The notes beneath the pieces are model-generated. The model was not told where the DNA came from. It made no database searches and was given only the letters and a program-made list of their open reading frames with translations. Positions 55,901 through 63,679 of a stretch of 64,000 nt of DNA are shown here, piece after piece (within the stretch, counting starts at the first letter, position 1; every line of letters begins with the position of its first letter). Source of the stretch: Streptomyces sp. SID12488. GTDB taxonomy: Bacteria; Actinomycetota; Actinomycetes; Streptomycetales; Streptomycetaceae. The DNA lies in assembly GCF_010548275.1 (NCBI RefSeq), contig NZ_JAAGLT010000042.1:1-64000 (forward strand). Direction: 5' to 3'. The position numbers and the translations under genes were made by a program.

Positions 55901-56241
55901 CCTCCAACCCGGGACTGACCTCCCGGTTCTCCAAGTTCGTGCAGTTCGAGGACTACAGCACGGAGGAACTGGTGACCATCGTCTCCCGGCACGCCGCCGC
56001 GTCCGGTTACGAGTGCGGCACCGACACCCTCGCGACGCTGCGCGCCCATGTGGACGCGATCCCCCGGGACCGCTCGTTCGGCAACGCCCGGCTCGCCCGC
56101 CAGTTGCTGGAGTCCATGATGACCAGTCAGGCCCGCCGGCTGGGCGGGGTCCTGACGCCCAGTCTCGACGACCTCACGACGCTGCTCCCCGAGGATCTGC
56201 CGCCGGAGAACCGTCCCGCACGGCACCGGACCGCCCTGTGA
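52909..56241 (+). CDS. EccA-like protein: beta-helix fused to two AAA+ domains
   Basis: 1110 aa from GTG 52909 (GAGGAGG 10 nt upstream). Residues about 1-520 are a right-handed beta-helix of roughly 20 short PbH1-type repeats (ARQILTVCPERTDTFQTIGE, then units such as GTLEGCEFHSSAQPAVRV). Two CbxX/CfqX-type AAA+ domains follow. The first has Walker A GPPGTGKTT near 603 and FIDEAYTL near 664; the second has the same motifs near 885 and 945. The two AAA+ copies are very alike (EVARADLV, SNDFGREAVDTLLKLMEDHR), indicating duplication. EccA is the cytosolic ATPase that handles ESX substrates; mycobacterial EccA has a TPR domain and one AAA+ domain, so this build differs strongly. Confidence 0.9.
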   Translation: MARQILTVCPERTDTFQTIGEALAQARTGAVIRVRPGRYAENLVIRNRVTIVAEGERGAVEISPRAGTAVSLMADAVMLSGLTLRGRDKELAVVDVPAGQAALDGCSVTGSGWTALLVRGTGSLAARGCEISNPGGAGIVDSSDAESVIEDCVFQNFGTSAVVIGETARPLIRDCRIRGARANGVLASGEARGTVEGCDISGTDKPAIALEGHSSTRVVRSTVHHTSVGLLVTSVSRPEIEDTTFESITQSAIVISGGADPLLRRCVTRRTKHSGLLVLDRSRGTLEGCEFHSSAQPAVRVVEGSAPLLRDTVVSDCADASGAVLLADDSTAEFERLDVLDAAGVGISVRSSANPLLRRARITGAGGHGIEFGDDGRGRLEHCEIESAGGCAMSIDDDADPEVSDTVMRSSARSGVLVGEHGRGTLRDCEISDSADAGVSVRDGAETTLDRVRVSGSKAHGIQVSRGGRATLTGCEVTGSTGDGIRVDSDEPVSVTRCVVRGNRGAGLRQGGSGDRLSVDFLTSADNGAPDSWGETAEGGSGAPGGPAGKEPEPEGPLAALESLVGLANVKHQVSTLVNLNQLAERRRRLGMPVPSMSRHLIFAGPPGTGKTTVARLYGSILADLGVLRSGHLVEVARADLVAQIIGGTAIKTTEAFTSALGGVLFIDEAYTLTPEGGSSNDFGREAVDTLLKLMEDHRDDVVVVAAGYSEQMESFLSANPGLASRFTRTIEFGNYAVDELVTITESMCAHNRYELGPLTREALAVRFEGMTRDASFGNGRAARGVFEEMVDRQSFRLASMPDPAESDLSLLLPQDVGDAAAAAVDGSPQQADDAADPMDELTAMVGLGAVKHEVSDLVNLLSNARQRLAAGLPSPRISNHLVFTGPPGTGKTTVARLYARLLHSLGVLPRATLVEVARADLVGQYVGHTAQRTKEVFTSALGGVLFIDEAYTLTPEGSSNDFGREAVDTLLKLMEDHRDEIVVIVAGYTEEMERFLASNPGLTSRFSKFVQFEDYSTEELVTIVSRHAAASGYECGTDTLATLRAHVDAIPRDRSFGNARLARQLLESMMTSQARRLGGVLTPSLDDLTTLLPEDLPPENRPARHRTAL

Positions 56242-56269
56242 GACGGCACCGAGCCACCCTGTGAAGCGG

Positions 56270-56304
56270 AAGCGCCCGCCGGAGAACCGATCCGGCGGGC
56301 GCTT
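56270..56304. terminator. Bidirectional terminator
   Basis: Perfect 14-bp arms (56270-56283 and 56291-56304, aagcgcccgccgga / tccggcgggcgctt) with a 7-nt loop and a T-rich continuation on the plus strand. It lies between two convergent genes, the EccA-like and ChW-like genes. Confidence 0.85.
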
Positions 56305-56323
56305 TTCGTCTCTCAGGCAGGTG

Positions 56324-57742
56324 TCACACGGTGAACCGGACGGCTTCGAGCCAGAGGTCCGCGCTCAGGGTGCCGCCGAAGATGTAGTTGTTCTTGGTCT
56401 CGGGGGTGTCGCACGCCCTTTCCAGCCATCCACCGTTACGGATGTGCGCGGTCTGGCAGATCGTGCCCTTGGCCCCGTCCACGCTGATGGCGAATCCGCC
56501 CATGTTCGGGGCCGAGTCCGAGGCCGTTCCGATGGTCAGGTTGACGCCGACGGCCGCGCCCTTCCAATCCTGCCCCTTCCATCCGGTGCCCTGCATCCAC
56601 GGACTGGCGTCCACACGGTTGGTGCCGGTCACAGCGATGTTGAGCGCCTTGATGGGCCGGTTCTGCCCCTCCGAGCCCGCTGTGGCGCCGTCGCACTGCG
56701 TGCCCTGCCAGCCCATGCCGGTCACATAGGCCCGGTAGCAGACGTGTTTGCCCGGGTTGCGGTCGGCCAGTTGCAGGACCGCGTAGGCCGCGGTGCCGAC
56801 CGCGGGCCCGGCCGGCTGACGCTGTACCGAGCCGGAGTTGGTGGTCGTCGTGCCGGACGTCTTCTGCGTCGACTTCTTCGGTGCCGACGCCTTCGGTGTC
56901 TTCTGCGCCTTCGGGGCGCTGACGACCGGGACGTCGGTCAGGGCCGGCGCCGCGCCCACGGCGTCGTCCGCGCCGACGGGCTTCGCCTTCTCCGTCGCCT
57001 TCCCGCTCGGCGTGGCGGAGGCCTTCCCGGTTGCGTCGGCCGTGGGTGAGGCCGGGGCGTACTCGCCCTGCGGCGCGCCCGGTTGGTCGTCCCCGAGGAC
57101 GGCGTCCGTCGCGGACACCGCGGCCTTGTCCTTCTTCTCGTCGGAGCCGCCCGTGGCCAGGATCAGCACCGGCACCACGAGCAGGATGGAGCCCGCGATG
57201 GCAGCGGCGGCGAGCAGCGGCTTCTTGGGATTCCCGGACGGCGGTTCGCCGTCCCCGCGTGCCGCCGCCCCACCGGACGCCCCGAACCCGCCGACCCCGG
57301 CCGCGGCCGACGCCACCTGGGTACGCCCGCGTCCCACCGCTTCCGGCTGCGCGGCCGGTGCGGCGGCCGGTGCAGTACTCGCTTCGGCCTCCCCCTCCGC
57401 GGTCGTCCCGCTCGTGGTCACGGCCGCCCCGGTGCCTGCCGCTCCGCCCGAGGAGGTGTCCGGTCGTGACGGGGTCTCCCCGCCGCTCTCGCTCTGTCCG
57501 TTCCCGCTCTGTCCGCTCTCGCTCTGTCCGCTCTCGCTCTGTCCGCTCTCGCCCCGGGCCGCACCGGCGGCCGGCGGCACGGCGGGCGCCAACGCCTGGC
57601 TCGGATCGGCCCCCACGGACCCCAGCGCGAACGCCCTGCGCACGGACGACCTGCCCTCGGCGGCCGACGGATCCGCACTCCCGGCGGCCGGGGTACCCCC
57701 CGACGTCCCGTCCGGGGAGGATCGGTTCTGACGATTTGCCAT
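56324..57742 (-). CDS. Membrane-anchored protein with ChW-like repeats
   Basis: 472 aa (second of two adjacent ATGs, AGGA 5 nt before it). A long Ser/Gly/Ala/Glu cytoplasmic region with repeats of GQSES precedes one membrane helix (LLAAAAIAGSILLVVPVLIL, about 175-195). A Lys/Thr/Pro-rich stalk leads to a C-terminal domain of about 150 residues built from three Trp-containing units. These are GMGWQGTQCDGATAGSEGQN, GTGWKGQDWKGAAVG and RNGGWLERACDTPETKN. The first matches the clostridial hydrophobic (ChW) repeat pattern Gly-Trp...Gly...GxxGQ...AL/I. ChW repeats are cell-surface binding modules. It is the last gene of the three-gene T7SS-linked operon. Its role is unknown; substrate capture outside the membrane is a guess. 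Confidence 0.75.
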   Translation of the reverse strand: MANRQNRSSPDGTSGGTPAAGSADPSAAEGRSSVRRAFALGSVGADPSQALAPAVPPAAGAARGESGQSESGQSESGQSGNGQSESGGETPSRPDTSSGGAAGTGAAVTTSGTTAEGEAEASTAPAAAPAAQPEAVGRGRTQVASAAAGVGGFGASGGAAARGDGEPPSGNPKKPLLAAAAIAGSILLVVPVLILATGGSDEKKDKAAVSATDAVLGDDQPGAPQGEYAPASPTADATGKASATPSGKATEKAKPVGADDAVGAAPALTDVPVVSAPKAQKTPKASAPKKSTQKTSGTTTTNSGSVQRQPAGPAVGTAAYAVLQLADRNPGKHVCYRAYVTGMGWQGTQCDGATAGSEGQNRPIKALNIAVTGTNRVDASPWMQGTGWKGQDWKGAAVGVNLTIGTASDSAPNMGGFAISVDGAKGTICQTAHIRNGGWLERACDTPETKNNYIFGGTLSADLWLEAVRFTV

Positions 57743-57820
57743 CATTGTCCTTTGGCGTCGTAGGTGAACTGTGATGCGGTCCAGCGGCTGCCCGGGAGTG
57801 GTCCCGGAGCGCCCGCCCGG

Positions 57821-60688
57821 CTATCCGCCATGGCCCACGGGTCCTGTGCAGCGATCCGGCCAGTTCCGCCCCTCGTCCACGGGAAGGTCCTTGGCGATCG
57901 CTTCTTCGAGGTGGGCGAGCGCCTTGAGGTCCGCCTGGCCGAACTCCCTTGCCCCGTCCAGGTGTTCCTGGGCGGTCGCGCTGCCGGCCAGCTCACGCAG
58001 CAGCACCACAGGGGCTCCCCCGGGCACCGTCCGAACCCCCAGCACCCGGAAACCGGTCCCCGGCACGAAGACGATCTCGTCGAACGCCTCAGGGGATCCG
58101 GCCGCCCGGTCGATCAGTTGACGTACCTTGCGCCCGGTGGAGGACCAGATCGCGTAGCGCACACCGGCCCCGGTGGGAAGCGTCGTGGGCCGGGCCAGAG
58201 CGCTCAGCGGCCCCGGCTCCGTCAGGAGGGCGCCGACCGCGGGCTCGGGCCCGGTCGCGTCCCCTCCCCGCAACGCCACACCCCGGTAGGACGGCAGTCG
58301 CCGCAGAGCGGACGCCAGGCACCCGGCGTAGGGCAGCAGGCGCCCCTCACCCGTGCGGATGTCGCGGATCAGCTCGCGATGGTGCAACGGCCCTTCCTCG
58401 GTGGTGAGATAGGCGTGCGCGGCGACGAGGTCGATCCTCGCCGCCTCCAGTTCCAGGCCGCGCAGCGCGGGCATCCGGGTGAGCAGACGCGAGACGGCGG
58501 CGGCATGCCGCTCCCAGACAGGCGCGGCGAGATCACGGAACGCCGCCTGTTCGGCCGCTCCGCTGACGTGGCCGGGGCCGAACGGCAGAGGAACGGTCCG
58601 CGCCGCGGACGACCGTGACGGCTCCGGAGCCGGTACGTGAGTAGCCGGGCCGGGCCTCTCCGGCTCCGCGACTCCGGCGCGATCGGGCTCCCCACCGGGC
58701 ACCCCGCCACCGGACGGGCGCGGCGTCGCACCGGCCGACGCCTCGCCGCCGGTCACCGGCTCTCGCGACGGGGGGCCCGCGATCGACGTATCACCGGATA
58801 CGTTCGCCGACGTGGCCGTGATCGCACGGCCCGCCGACTCGCGCTCGGGTGCCTCGGCCTCCCCTGAACCACCGGGTGACGGACCGTCTGGCGAGGCGGC
58901 GGACACCGCCGGCGCCTCGGCGGCAGGACGGCGGCCGGACGGCGTACGTCCGGCGGGGTCCGGAAGTGACCCCGGTTCCCGTGCGACGGGCCGCACCGCG
59001 ACCGGGGAACTCCCGGTCGGGGCCGTGGTTCCCGGCGGCGCGGACGAGGGCACGTGCCGTACGGGAGGTGCCGTACGCGCCGGAACCGTCCTGTGCTCGC
59101 CCGATGCCGTGGCGGACCTCGTGGCCGCGTTCTCCTCGGCGGCCTCCTCCCGCGCGGCGGGCGGTGAGCCCTCCGTGGCCCTGCCGGTGGGTGGCGACAC
59201 GGCGCCGACCGCCACGGGCGGGCGCGGCCCCGCACCGGCTCCGGGGCGCGCGGGCTCCGGGACGGCGGCCGTGACGTAGCGGATGCCCAGTACCCCGTGT
59301 TCGGCCGCCAGCCTGCGCAGTCGGCCCTCCTCGGTGGTGAGCCTGCCGCGCACCAGCAGCGTCGTCCTCGCCCGGGCCCCGGCGTCGAGACCGCCCAGGA
59401 GCAGGTCGAGCGCGGGCCACAGCGAGGCGTCCAACTGCTGTCCCGGCACTCCGAGTTCGATGGCACAGGTGTCCGGGTCCACGGCCGGACCCGCGAGCGG
59501 AGGGCGGGGACCGCCCTGTTCCCACAGGGCGAGCCCGGCCCGCGTCACCGTGACCTGCCAGCGGTCCGTCAGCCGTACGGTCCCCGGTTCCGTGCCGTCG
59601 GTGAGCCAGTCGGGCAGATGGCTCGCGACCAGGCGGGGGGCGGGAGTCCGCCCCAGCGAGTCGATGGGCCCGCAGGCCACGGAGGACACGAAGGGCTGCC
59701 AGCTCGGTGTCCCGTCGGTGCCCACCAGGGTCGGCTGCGGGGCCGCTCCGGGCGGCGCGTGGTCGGGGAGCAGCGGCAGACCCGTGAGCACCTCCACCTC
59801 GGCGCCCAGCATGTCGGCGACCGACTGGCCGAGGCCCAGCAGGTCACGGCGGCCCCCCGGGGCCAGCCGGACCCGGGACCGCTGCGCCACCGGCAGCGCC
59901 GCGAGCACGGCGGCCACCTCGTCGGCCGGCACGTTCTCCGCCCGGAGGGCACCGACCAGCACGGCGGGACGCTCGGAGTCGACGGGCACCGCGAAGCACA
60001 GATCGTCGGGGTGGGGCCCGGGGGCATCGGCCGGACGCATCAGCACGCCCGCCGGTATCTGGTCCACCACACAGCCGCCCGCCGTGTGCGAGGGCACCCG
60101 GCCCAGCGCTTCCTGCCACCCGGGGGCCGGGGCACGCGGGCCCAGTCTGCGGGGTGCCTCGCCGGGCGCGAAGTGCCACCATCCGCACCCGGGCCGGGAG
60201 TCTCCGTACACGAAGAGCACACCGCCGGGGGTGACCAGGACGGTTCCGTCCGGGGCGGTCACCTCCAGCCCCCAGGCATCGGCGATCCTGCGGGCCACGC
60301 AGGGCTGGTCCGGACGGTCGTCGCCGGCCCCGGACATGACGAGCCGGATCCGGGTGACGTCCTTCGCACGGAGGGAGTCCAGGAGGGCCCCCAGCCTGGC
60401 CCAGTGGCCGGCGTCGGGGCCGCCGTCGCCGGCGGAGCCGACCATCACAGTGACGACGTCCTCGTCGACGCCGACGGCACGGGCCACCTCGGCCAGGGTG
60501 GCCATCGGGAAGGAGTCGTCCTCGACCGAGCGCACGAGCAGCACACCGTCGATGTCCTCGACGGGCGGGGCACCGGCGGTCCCCCGGTGTACGGCTCCGC
60601 CCGGGTCACCGACCGGATGCCGGGTACCGCCCGGCGCGGCGGGCGGCCTGCCGCCCCGGCGGGAGAAGGGGGACGACCAGCGGCTCAC
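57821..60688 (-). CDS. 955-aa protein with C-terminal ADP-ribosyltransferase-like domain
   Basis: The N-terminal 500 residues contain alternating hydrophobic strands and helices (GVLLVRSVEDDSF, RIRLVMSGAGDDRP, VEVLTGLPLLPDHAPP), in part like the strand-helix segments of the giant-protein modules. A disordered Pro/Ala/Ser linker spans about 500-715. The last 200 residues follow the R-S-E ART order: TTEEGPLHHRELI, YRGVALRGG (Arg), YAIWSSTGRK (STS-like) and FDEIVFVPGTGFRVL (Glu before a strand and PGTxFRVL). The usual first Glu of ExE is not present. The GTG start overlaps the upstream stop (GTGA), showing translational coupling to the T7SS-associated gene. It may be an effector or an ART-fold scaffold; activity is unproven. 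No signal peptide. Confidence 0.7.
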   Translation of the reverse strand: MSRWSSPFSRRGGRPPAAPGGTRHPVGDPGGAVHRGTAGAPPVEDIDGVLLVRSVEDDSFPMATLAEVARAVGVDEDVVTVMVGSAGDGGPDAGHWARLGALLDSLRAKDVTRIRLVMSGAGDDRPDQPCVARRIADAWGLEVTAPDGTVLVTPGGVLFVYGDSRPGCGWWHFAPGEAPRRLGPRAPAPGWQEALGRVPSHTAGGCVVDQIPAGVLMRPADAPGPHPDDLCFAVPVDSERPAVLVGALRAENVPADEVAAVLAALPVAQRSRVRLAPGGRRDLLGLGQSVADMLGAEVEVLTGLPLLPDHAPPGAAPQPTLVGTDGTPSWQPFVSSVACGPIDSLGRTPAPRLVASHLPDWLTDGTEPGTVRLTDRWQVTVTRAGLALWEQGGPRPPLAGPAVDPDTCAIELGVPGQQLDASLWPALDLLLGGLDAGARARTTLLVRGRLTTEEGRLRRLAAEHGVLGIRYVTAAVPEPARPGAGAGPRPPVAVGAVSPPTGRATEGSPPAAREEAAEENAATRSATASGEHRTVPARTAPPVRHVPSSAPPGTTAPTGSSPVAVRPVAREPGSLPDPAGRTPSGRRPAAEAPAVSAASPDGPSPGGSGEAEAPERESAGRAITATSANVSGDTSIAGPPSREPVTGGEASAGATPRPSGGGVPGGEPDRAGVAEPERPGPATHVPAPEPSRSSAARTVPLPFGPGHVSGAAEQAAFRDLAAPVWERHAAAVSRLLTRMPALRGLELEAARIDLVAAHAYLTTEEGPLHHRELIRDIRTGEGRLLPYAGCLASALRRLPSYRGVALRGGDATGPEPAVGALLTEPGPLSALARPTTLPTGAGVRYAIWSSTGRKVRQLIDRAAGSPEAFDEIVFVPGTGFRVLGVRTVPGGAPVVLLRELAGSATAQEHLDGAREFGQADLKALAHLEEAIAKDLPVDEGRNWPDRCTGPVGHGG

Positions 60689-61299
60689 GCGTCCGTCCCC
60701 CGTGCCACGGCGTCGTCGGCCACGGTCACCGCGTCGCGTACGGCGTCGAGTTCAAGGGTCATGCTGACCGGGCCGGAGGGGTTGAGACAGAGCGCGTACC
60801 CCTCGGGAACCCGCGGCAAAAGGTCGTCGACCTTGACCAGTTCGAAGGCGAAACGGCCGACGGTGTGCAGGAACACCGGCGAGGTGAAGAGCGGGACGAC
60901 GGGGGTTCCGTCCGGGGTCGCGGCACTCAGCGGGCTGCCGCCGGGTCCGGTGAGAACGGCCACCTCACGGCCGAGCAGCGTCTGCGTCACCGCCTCGCCG
61001 GGGCCGTGGCCGGTCGCGGCGAGGCGGCTGGCCCGGTCCACCTCGTCCTCCGGTTCGGGCCAGCCGCGCGCGCCGGGGGACGGCCGGTAGTCGGGGTTGT
61101 CCTGCCACTCCTCGACCTCGCCGTCCGGTCCCGACCGCCATCGGCCGGCCGGGGCCCACTCGGGGGGATCCCCTTCGCCGGACCACATCGGATCGACCAT
61201 CCCCAGCCAGTGGTCCGGGGCGACCCTGGCGGCCTCACCGATCTCGTCGGGAACGGGCGGCAGTTCTCCGACCGTGCCCTCGGCGCCCTGCTGGGTCAT
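60685..61299 (-). CDS. T7SS-associated protein (paralogue 2)
   Basis: 204 aa from ATG 61299 with GAGGAAA upstream. It shares APDHWLGMVD, GRWRSGPDGEVEEWQDNPDY and RPSPGARGWPEPE with the protein at 8840-9727, followed by an SseB-like second half (EVAVLTGPGGSPL, VVPLFTSPVFLHTVG, PEGYALCLNPSGPVSM). It starts the three-gene minus-strand operon and its stop overlaps the ART-like gene start. Both copies sit directly beside a large effector-like gene, which suggests a dedicated adaptor or chaperone. Confidence 0.8.
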   Translation of the reverse strand: MTQQGAEGTVGELPPVPDEIGEAARVAPDHWLGMVDPMWSGEGDPPEWAPAGRWRSGPDGEVEEWQDNPDYRPSPGARGWPEPEDEVDRASRLAATGHGPGEAVTQTLLGREVAVLTGPGGSPLSAATPDGTPVVPLFTSPVFLHTVGRFAFELVKVDDLLPRVPEGYALCLNPSGPVSMTLELDAVRDAVTVADDAVARGTDA

Positions 61300-61408
61300 C
61301 GCTTTCCTCACTCGGTGGATACGTGGCTGGTCGGTCACACGGGACCCGGGACCCGGGCGGCGGACGGAATCCGGCGGGAGCGGGACCGGGAGACGCCGCA
61401 CGGCGATC

Positions 61409-62473
61409 TCATGTGGCCGTTTCCACCACGTGGGCGGCCCTCGTCCGGTTCGTGCCGTCCGGGCCGTCGTACCAGAGGAGGCGGCGGGCGGTCGTCGCGT
61501 CCGTGACGACACCCGTGAGGAGACCGCTCTTGAGGACGGTACGAATGCCCTCGGCGCTCCGCGGGCCGCCCGAGACGGCGATCAGCTCCGGAAAGGCGCG
61601 GAGCCGGGCGGCGCTCACCGCGATCGTGCGAGCGTTCACCGCCGCCGGAATCACGTTGCCGGCCGCGTCGAAGACATGGCCGCACACCTCGGCGCACGCC
61701 CCGAGCGCCTCGTACGTAGCGCGTTCCTGCTCGGTGAGGGCGTCATACAACGGCGAGGCCCCGGATTCCCACGCGCCGATGCCGACGACCGCCTTGGTGA
61801 CCCCGGCGAAACGGTTCAGCGTCTCGGCGATGGCCGGCTGGCTCCGGAGGATCGAGGCCGTCGGCGCGTCCGGCAGGAGGAACGGCGCGTACAGGGGAAA
61901 GGCCTGGCCGCCACCGGCCGCGGCGGTACGCCGGACCGCGGTCACCGCGGCGTCGTGCGCCAGGTCCGGTCCGTGCACTCCGGTCAGCTGGACCACCTCG
62001 CAGGAAGGCAGCCGGGTGACCGCCTCCCCGAGCGCCTCGGCCGCACGGCTTCCGTCCAGGCCCAGGACGTCCGTCTCCTCGGCGATCTCCGAGACGAGCT
62101 GCGCGGCGGCCGTGCCGAGCCAGCGGCCGACTTGACGCGTGTCCCCCGGGAACGGCGTACCGCCCTCGCCCCGGGTCAGGTTGACGACGACCGCGTGCCT
62201 CAGCCCGAAGCGCTCGGTCAGGGCCCGCGAGAGCGAGGCGTCGATCTCGGCCGGGACGGTGATGTCGATCCGCACGATGTTCTGGGCGACAGCGGCGTCG
62301 AGCAGACGGGCGACTCTGAACCGGCTGATGCCGAACTCCTTGGCGATCTCCACCTTCGACTGGTTCTCGAGGTAGAAGCGTCTGGCCACGGAGGCGGCGA
62401 GGAGCTTGTCGACCGGCGCCGAGGAAGGCTGCGCCTCGGTGTCCTGGTCGCTGTCGTTCCGCTGAGCACGCAT
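61409..62473 (-). CDS. SorC/DeoR-type sugar-binding transcriptional regulator
   Basis: 354 aa from ATG 62473; ATGs at 62539/62542 in frame would lengthen it. The N-terminal helix-turn-helix reads ENQSKVEIAKEFGISRFRVA, typical of SorC proteins. The large C-terminal domain has VLGLDGSRAAEAL, VVQLTGVHGP and VVGIGAWESGASPLYDALT, plus SGGPRSAEGI, matching the sugar-phosphate-binding domain related to isomerases. No sugar operon is adjacent, so its ligand and its relation to the T7SS genes are unknown. Confidence 0.88.
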   Translation of the reverse strand: MRAQRNDSDQDTEAQPSSAPVDKLLAASVARRFYLENQSKVEIAKEFGISRFRVARLLDAAVAQNIVRIDITVPAEIDASLSRALTERFGLRHAVVVNLTRGEGGTPFPGDTRQVGRWLGTAAAQLVSEIAEETDVLGLDGSRAAEALGEAVTRLPSCEVVQLTGVHGPDLAHDAAVTAVRRTAAAGGGQAFPLYAPFLLPDAPTASILRSQPAIAETLNRFAGVTKAVVGIGAWESGASPLYDALTEQERATYEALGACAEVCGHVFDAAGNVIPAAVNARTIAVSAARLRAFPELIAVSGGPRSAEGIRTVLKSGLLTGVVTDATTARRLLWYDGPDGTNRTRAAHVVETAT

Positions 62474-62993
62474 CAGCCGGTCCGCCGTCCGGCACGGATG
62501 CCCGGCGCACTGTCCGCTGTCAACACGTCGCTCCTTCATCAAGGTCTCACGCCACCGCGCGACAACTCCCGCCCCGCGGGCATCGGTTTCGTCGCCACCG
62601 CGTCTCCCGGGCGTCGGAGGCAGCGATGGCTCCGTGCCGCGGATGCGGCGCCCCTGCCTGGGTACGCACGGACGCTGGCGTCGGCGCAGGCCGACGTTGC
62701 CCGGGCACTGTCACTGCCCGACCTCGATCCCACTCTAGGAACCGTCCTTGGGCCACCACCGCTTCGGCGGACAACACTGCCCGCGAGGACAGCGGATCCT
62801 GCCCGCCCGCCCGCACACAGGTGCAAGGTGCTGTACCGGAAGGCAAGGAACAGCCTCCCCCGTTACGCACCGTGAGCCACCACGGCAGAATCGACGGACG
62901 GTACGGATGTGATGACGCGGCGCCTCATCCTTACCGGAACGCGGCCCGAAGTCCGCACCGAACCACCGGAATCCGCACCGAGAGGATCTGCCC
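62474..62993. other. 520-bp region upstream of second WXG100 pair
   Basis: No convincing gene. Two dyads are visible: cgtcgg...ccgacg (62679-62696) and cgggca-ctgtcac-tgcccg (62702-62720). They lie between two divergent genes (SorC regulator and WXG100 pair) and could be operators. A TTGACA near the SorC 5' end lacks a good -10. Confidence 0.5.
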
Positions 62994-63317
62994 GTGGCAC
63001 GGCGGCAAAGGGAACAGGCCGACATCGAGGGGATGAAGGCGTCTCTGCTGCGCTTGGAGAACGTGCTGGGCAGAACCAGGCAGGTGACCACCAGCATGAG
63101 AGACCAGGCGAACACGCTGGGGGCCGACTGGACGGGTGCCGCCGCCGGGGACTTCAACGCTGCCCTCAACGCCTGGCTGGACGACTGCGCCACCGTCGAG
63201 AGGCAGTTGGAGATCGTCACCGAGAGGCTCAGAAAGAGCACCGGTGAACACGCGCGGGCGCTCACCGGCACCGGCGACGGGGCCGGCGGGCCGACGGAAG
63301 GGAAGAGAACGGGATGA
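62994..63317 (+). CDS. WXG100 protein, second pair, member 1
   Basis: 107 aa from GTG 62994 with AGAGGA about 8 nt upstream. Helix 1 (IEGMKASLLRLENVLGRTRQ), turn ADWTGAAAGD containing W-T-G, and helix 2 (FNAALNAWLDDCATVERQLE) make a classic WXG100 fold. The tail is Gly-rich. It overlaps the next gene by 4 nt (ATGA), so the two are made in equal amounts. It lacks a clear YxxxD/E. Confidence 0.88.
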   Translation: MARRQREQADIEGMKASLLRLENVLGRTRQVTTSMRDQANTLGADWTGAAAGDFNAALNAWLDDCATVERQLEIVTERLRKSTGEHARALTGTGDGAGGPTEGKRTG

Positions 63318-63604
63318 CCCCGCACCGGGCGAGCCTGGAGCAGATGGCGTTCGTCGCCGGCGAGATGACCGCCCTGACCCGGCAGTTGGCCGGGACACTC
63401 CTGTGCCTGGACGACGACGCCAGGCAGCACCTCGCCGGCTGGCCGGACGACGCGAACGAGGCCTACACATGCGCCAAGGCCAGGTGGGACGCCGCGACGG
63501 CGGCCATGCAGCAGCAGGCGGCGCGTGCCTCCCGGTCGCTCGGGCCGATCACCGAGTTCCACCTCAGCGGTGAGAAGTACGGCGTCAGCTTCGAGGAGGC
63601 GTGA
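63314..63604 (+). CDS. WXG100-like protein, second pair, member 2
   Basis: 96 aa. Helix 1 (SLEQMAFVAGEMTALTRQLA), turn HLAGWPDDAN (W-x-D in place of W-x-G), helix 2 (YTCAKARWDAATAAMQQQAA), then a short tail ending KYGVSFEEA. The ATGA overlap with the preceding WXG100 gene supports a heterodimer. One Cys in each helical half (LLCLDD, YTCAK). Confidence 0.82.
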   Translation: MTPHRASLEQMAFVAGEMTALTRQLAGTLLCLDDDARQHLAGWPDDANEAYTCAKARWDAATAAMQQQAARASRSLGPITEFHLSGEKYGVSFEEA

Positions 63605-63615
63605 CGCCACGGGGC

Positions 63616-63630
63616 GAGCCGGCCCGGCTC
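63616..63630. terminator. Small palindrome between convergent genes
   Basis: gagccgg-c-ccggctc, 12 nt after the second WXG100 stop and 50 nt before the LuxR-type gene end. A weak terminator candidate. Confidence 0.3.
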
Positions 63631-63679
63631 CTCCCCCGGCCTCGATGCCGGTGCACCGCCGAGTGCTGCGGGGCAGCCG

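Noticed and set aside
57821..60688. Reading the N-terminal half of the ART-like protein as a seventh His-Gly...Cys module
   Set aside because: Strand-helix rhythm is similar, but I could not find the AGHG ... VCWSASD pair.
62626..63036. 136-codon plus-strand frame upstream of the second WXG100 pair
   Set aside because: Arg/His/Pro-rich, no SD, overlaps the WXG100 start in another frame.
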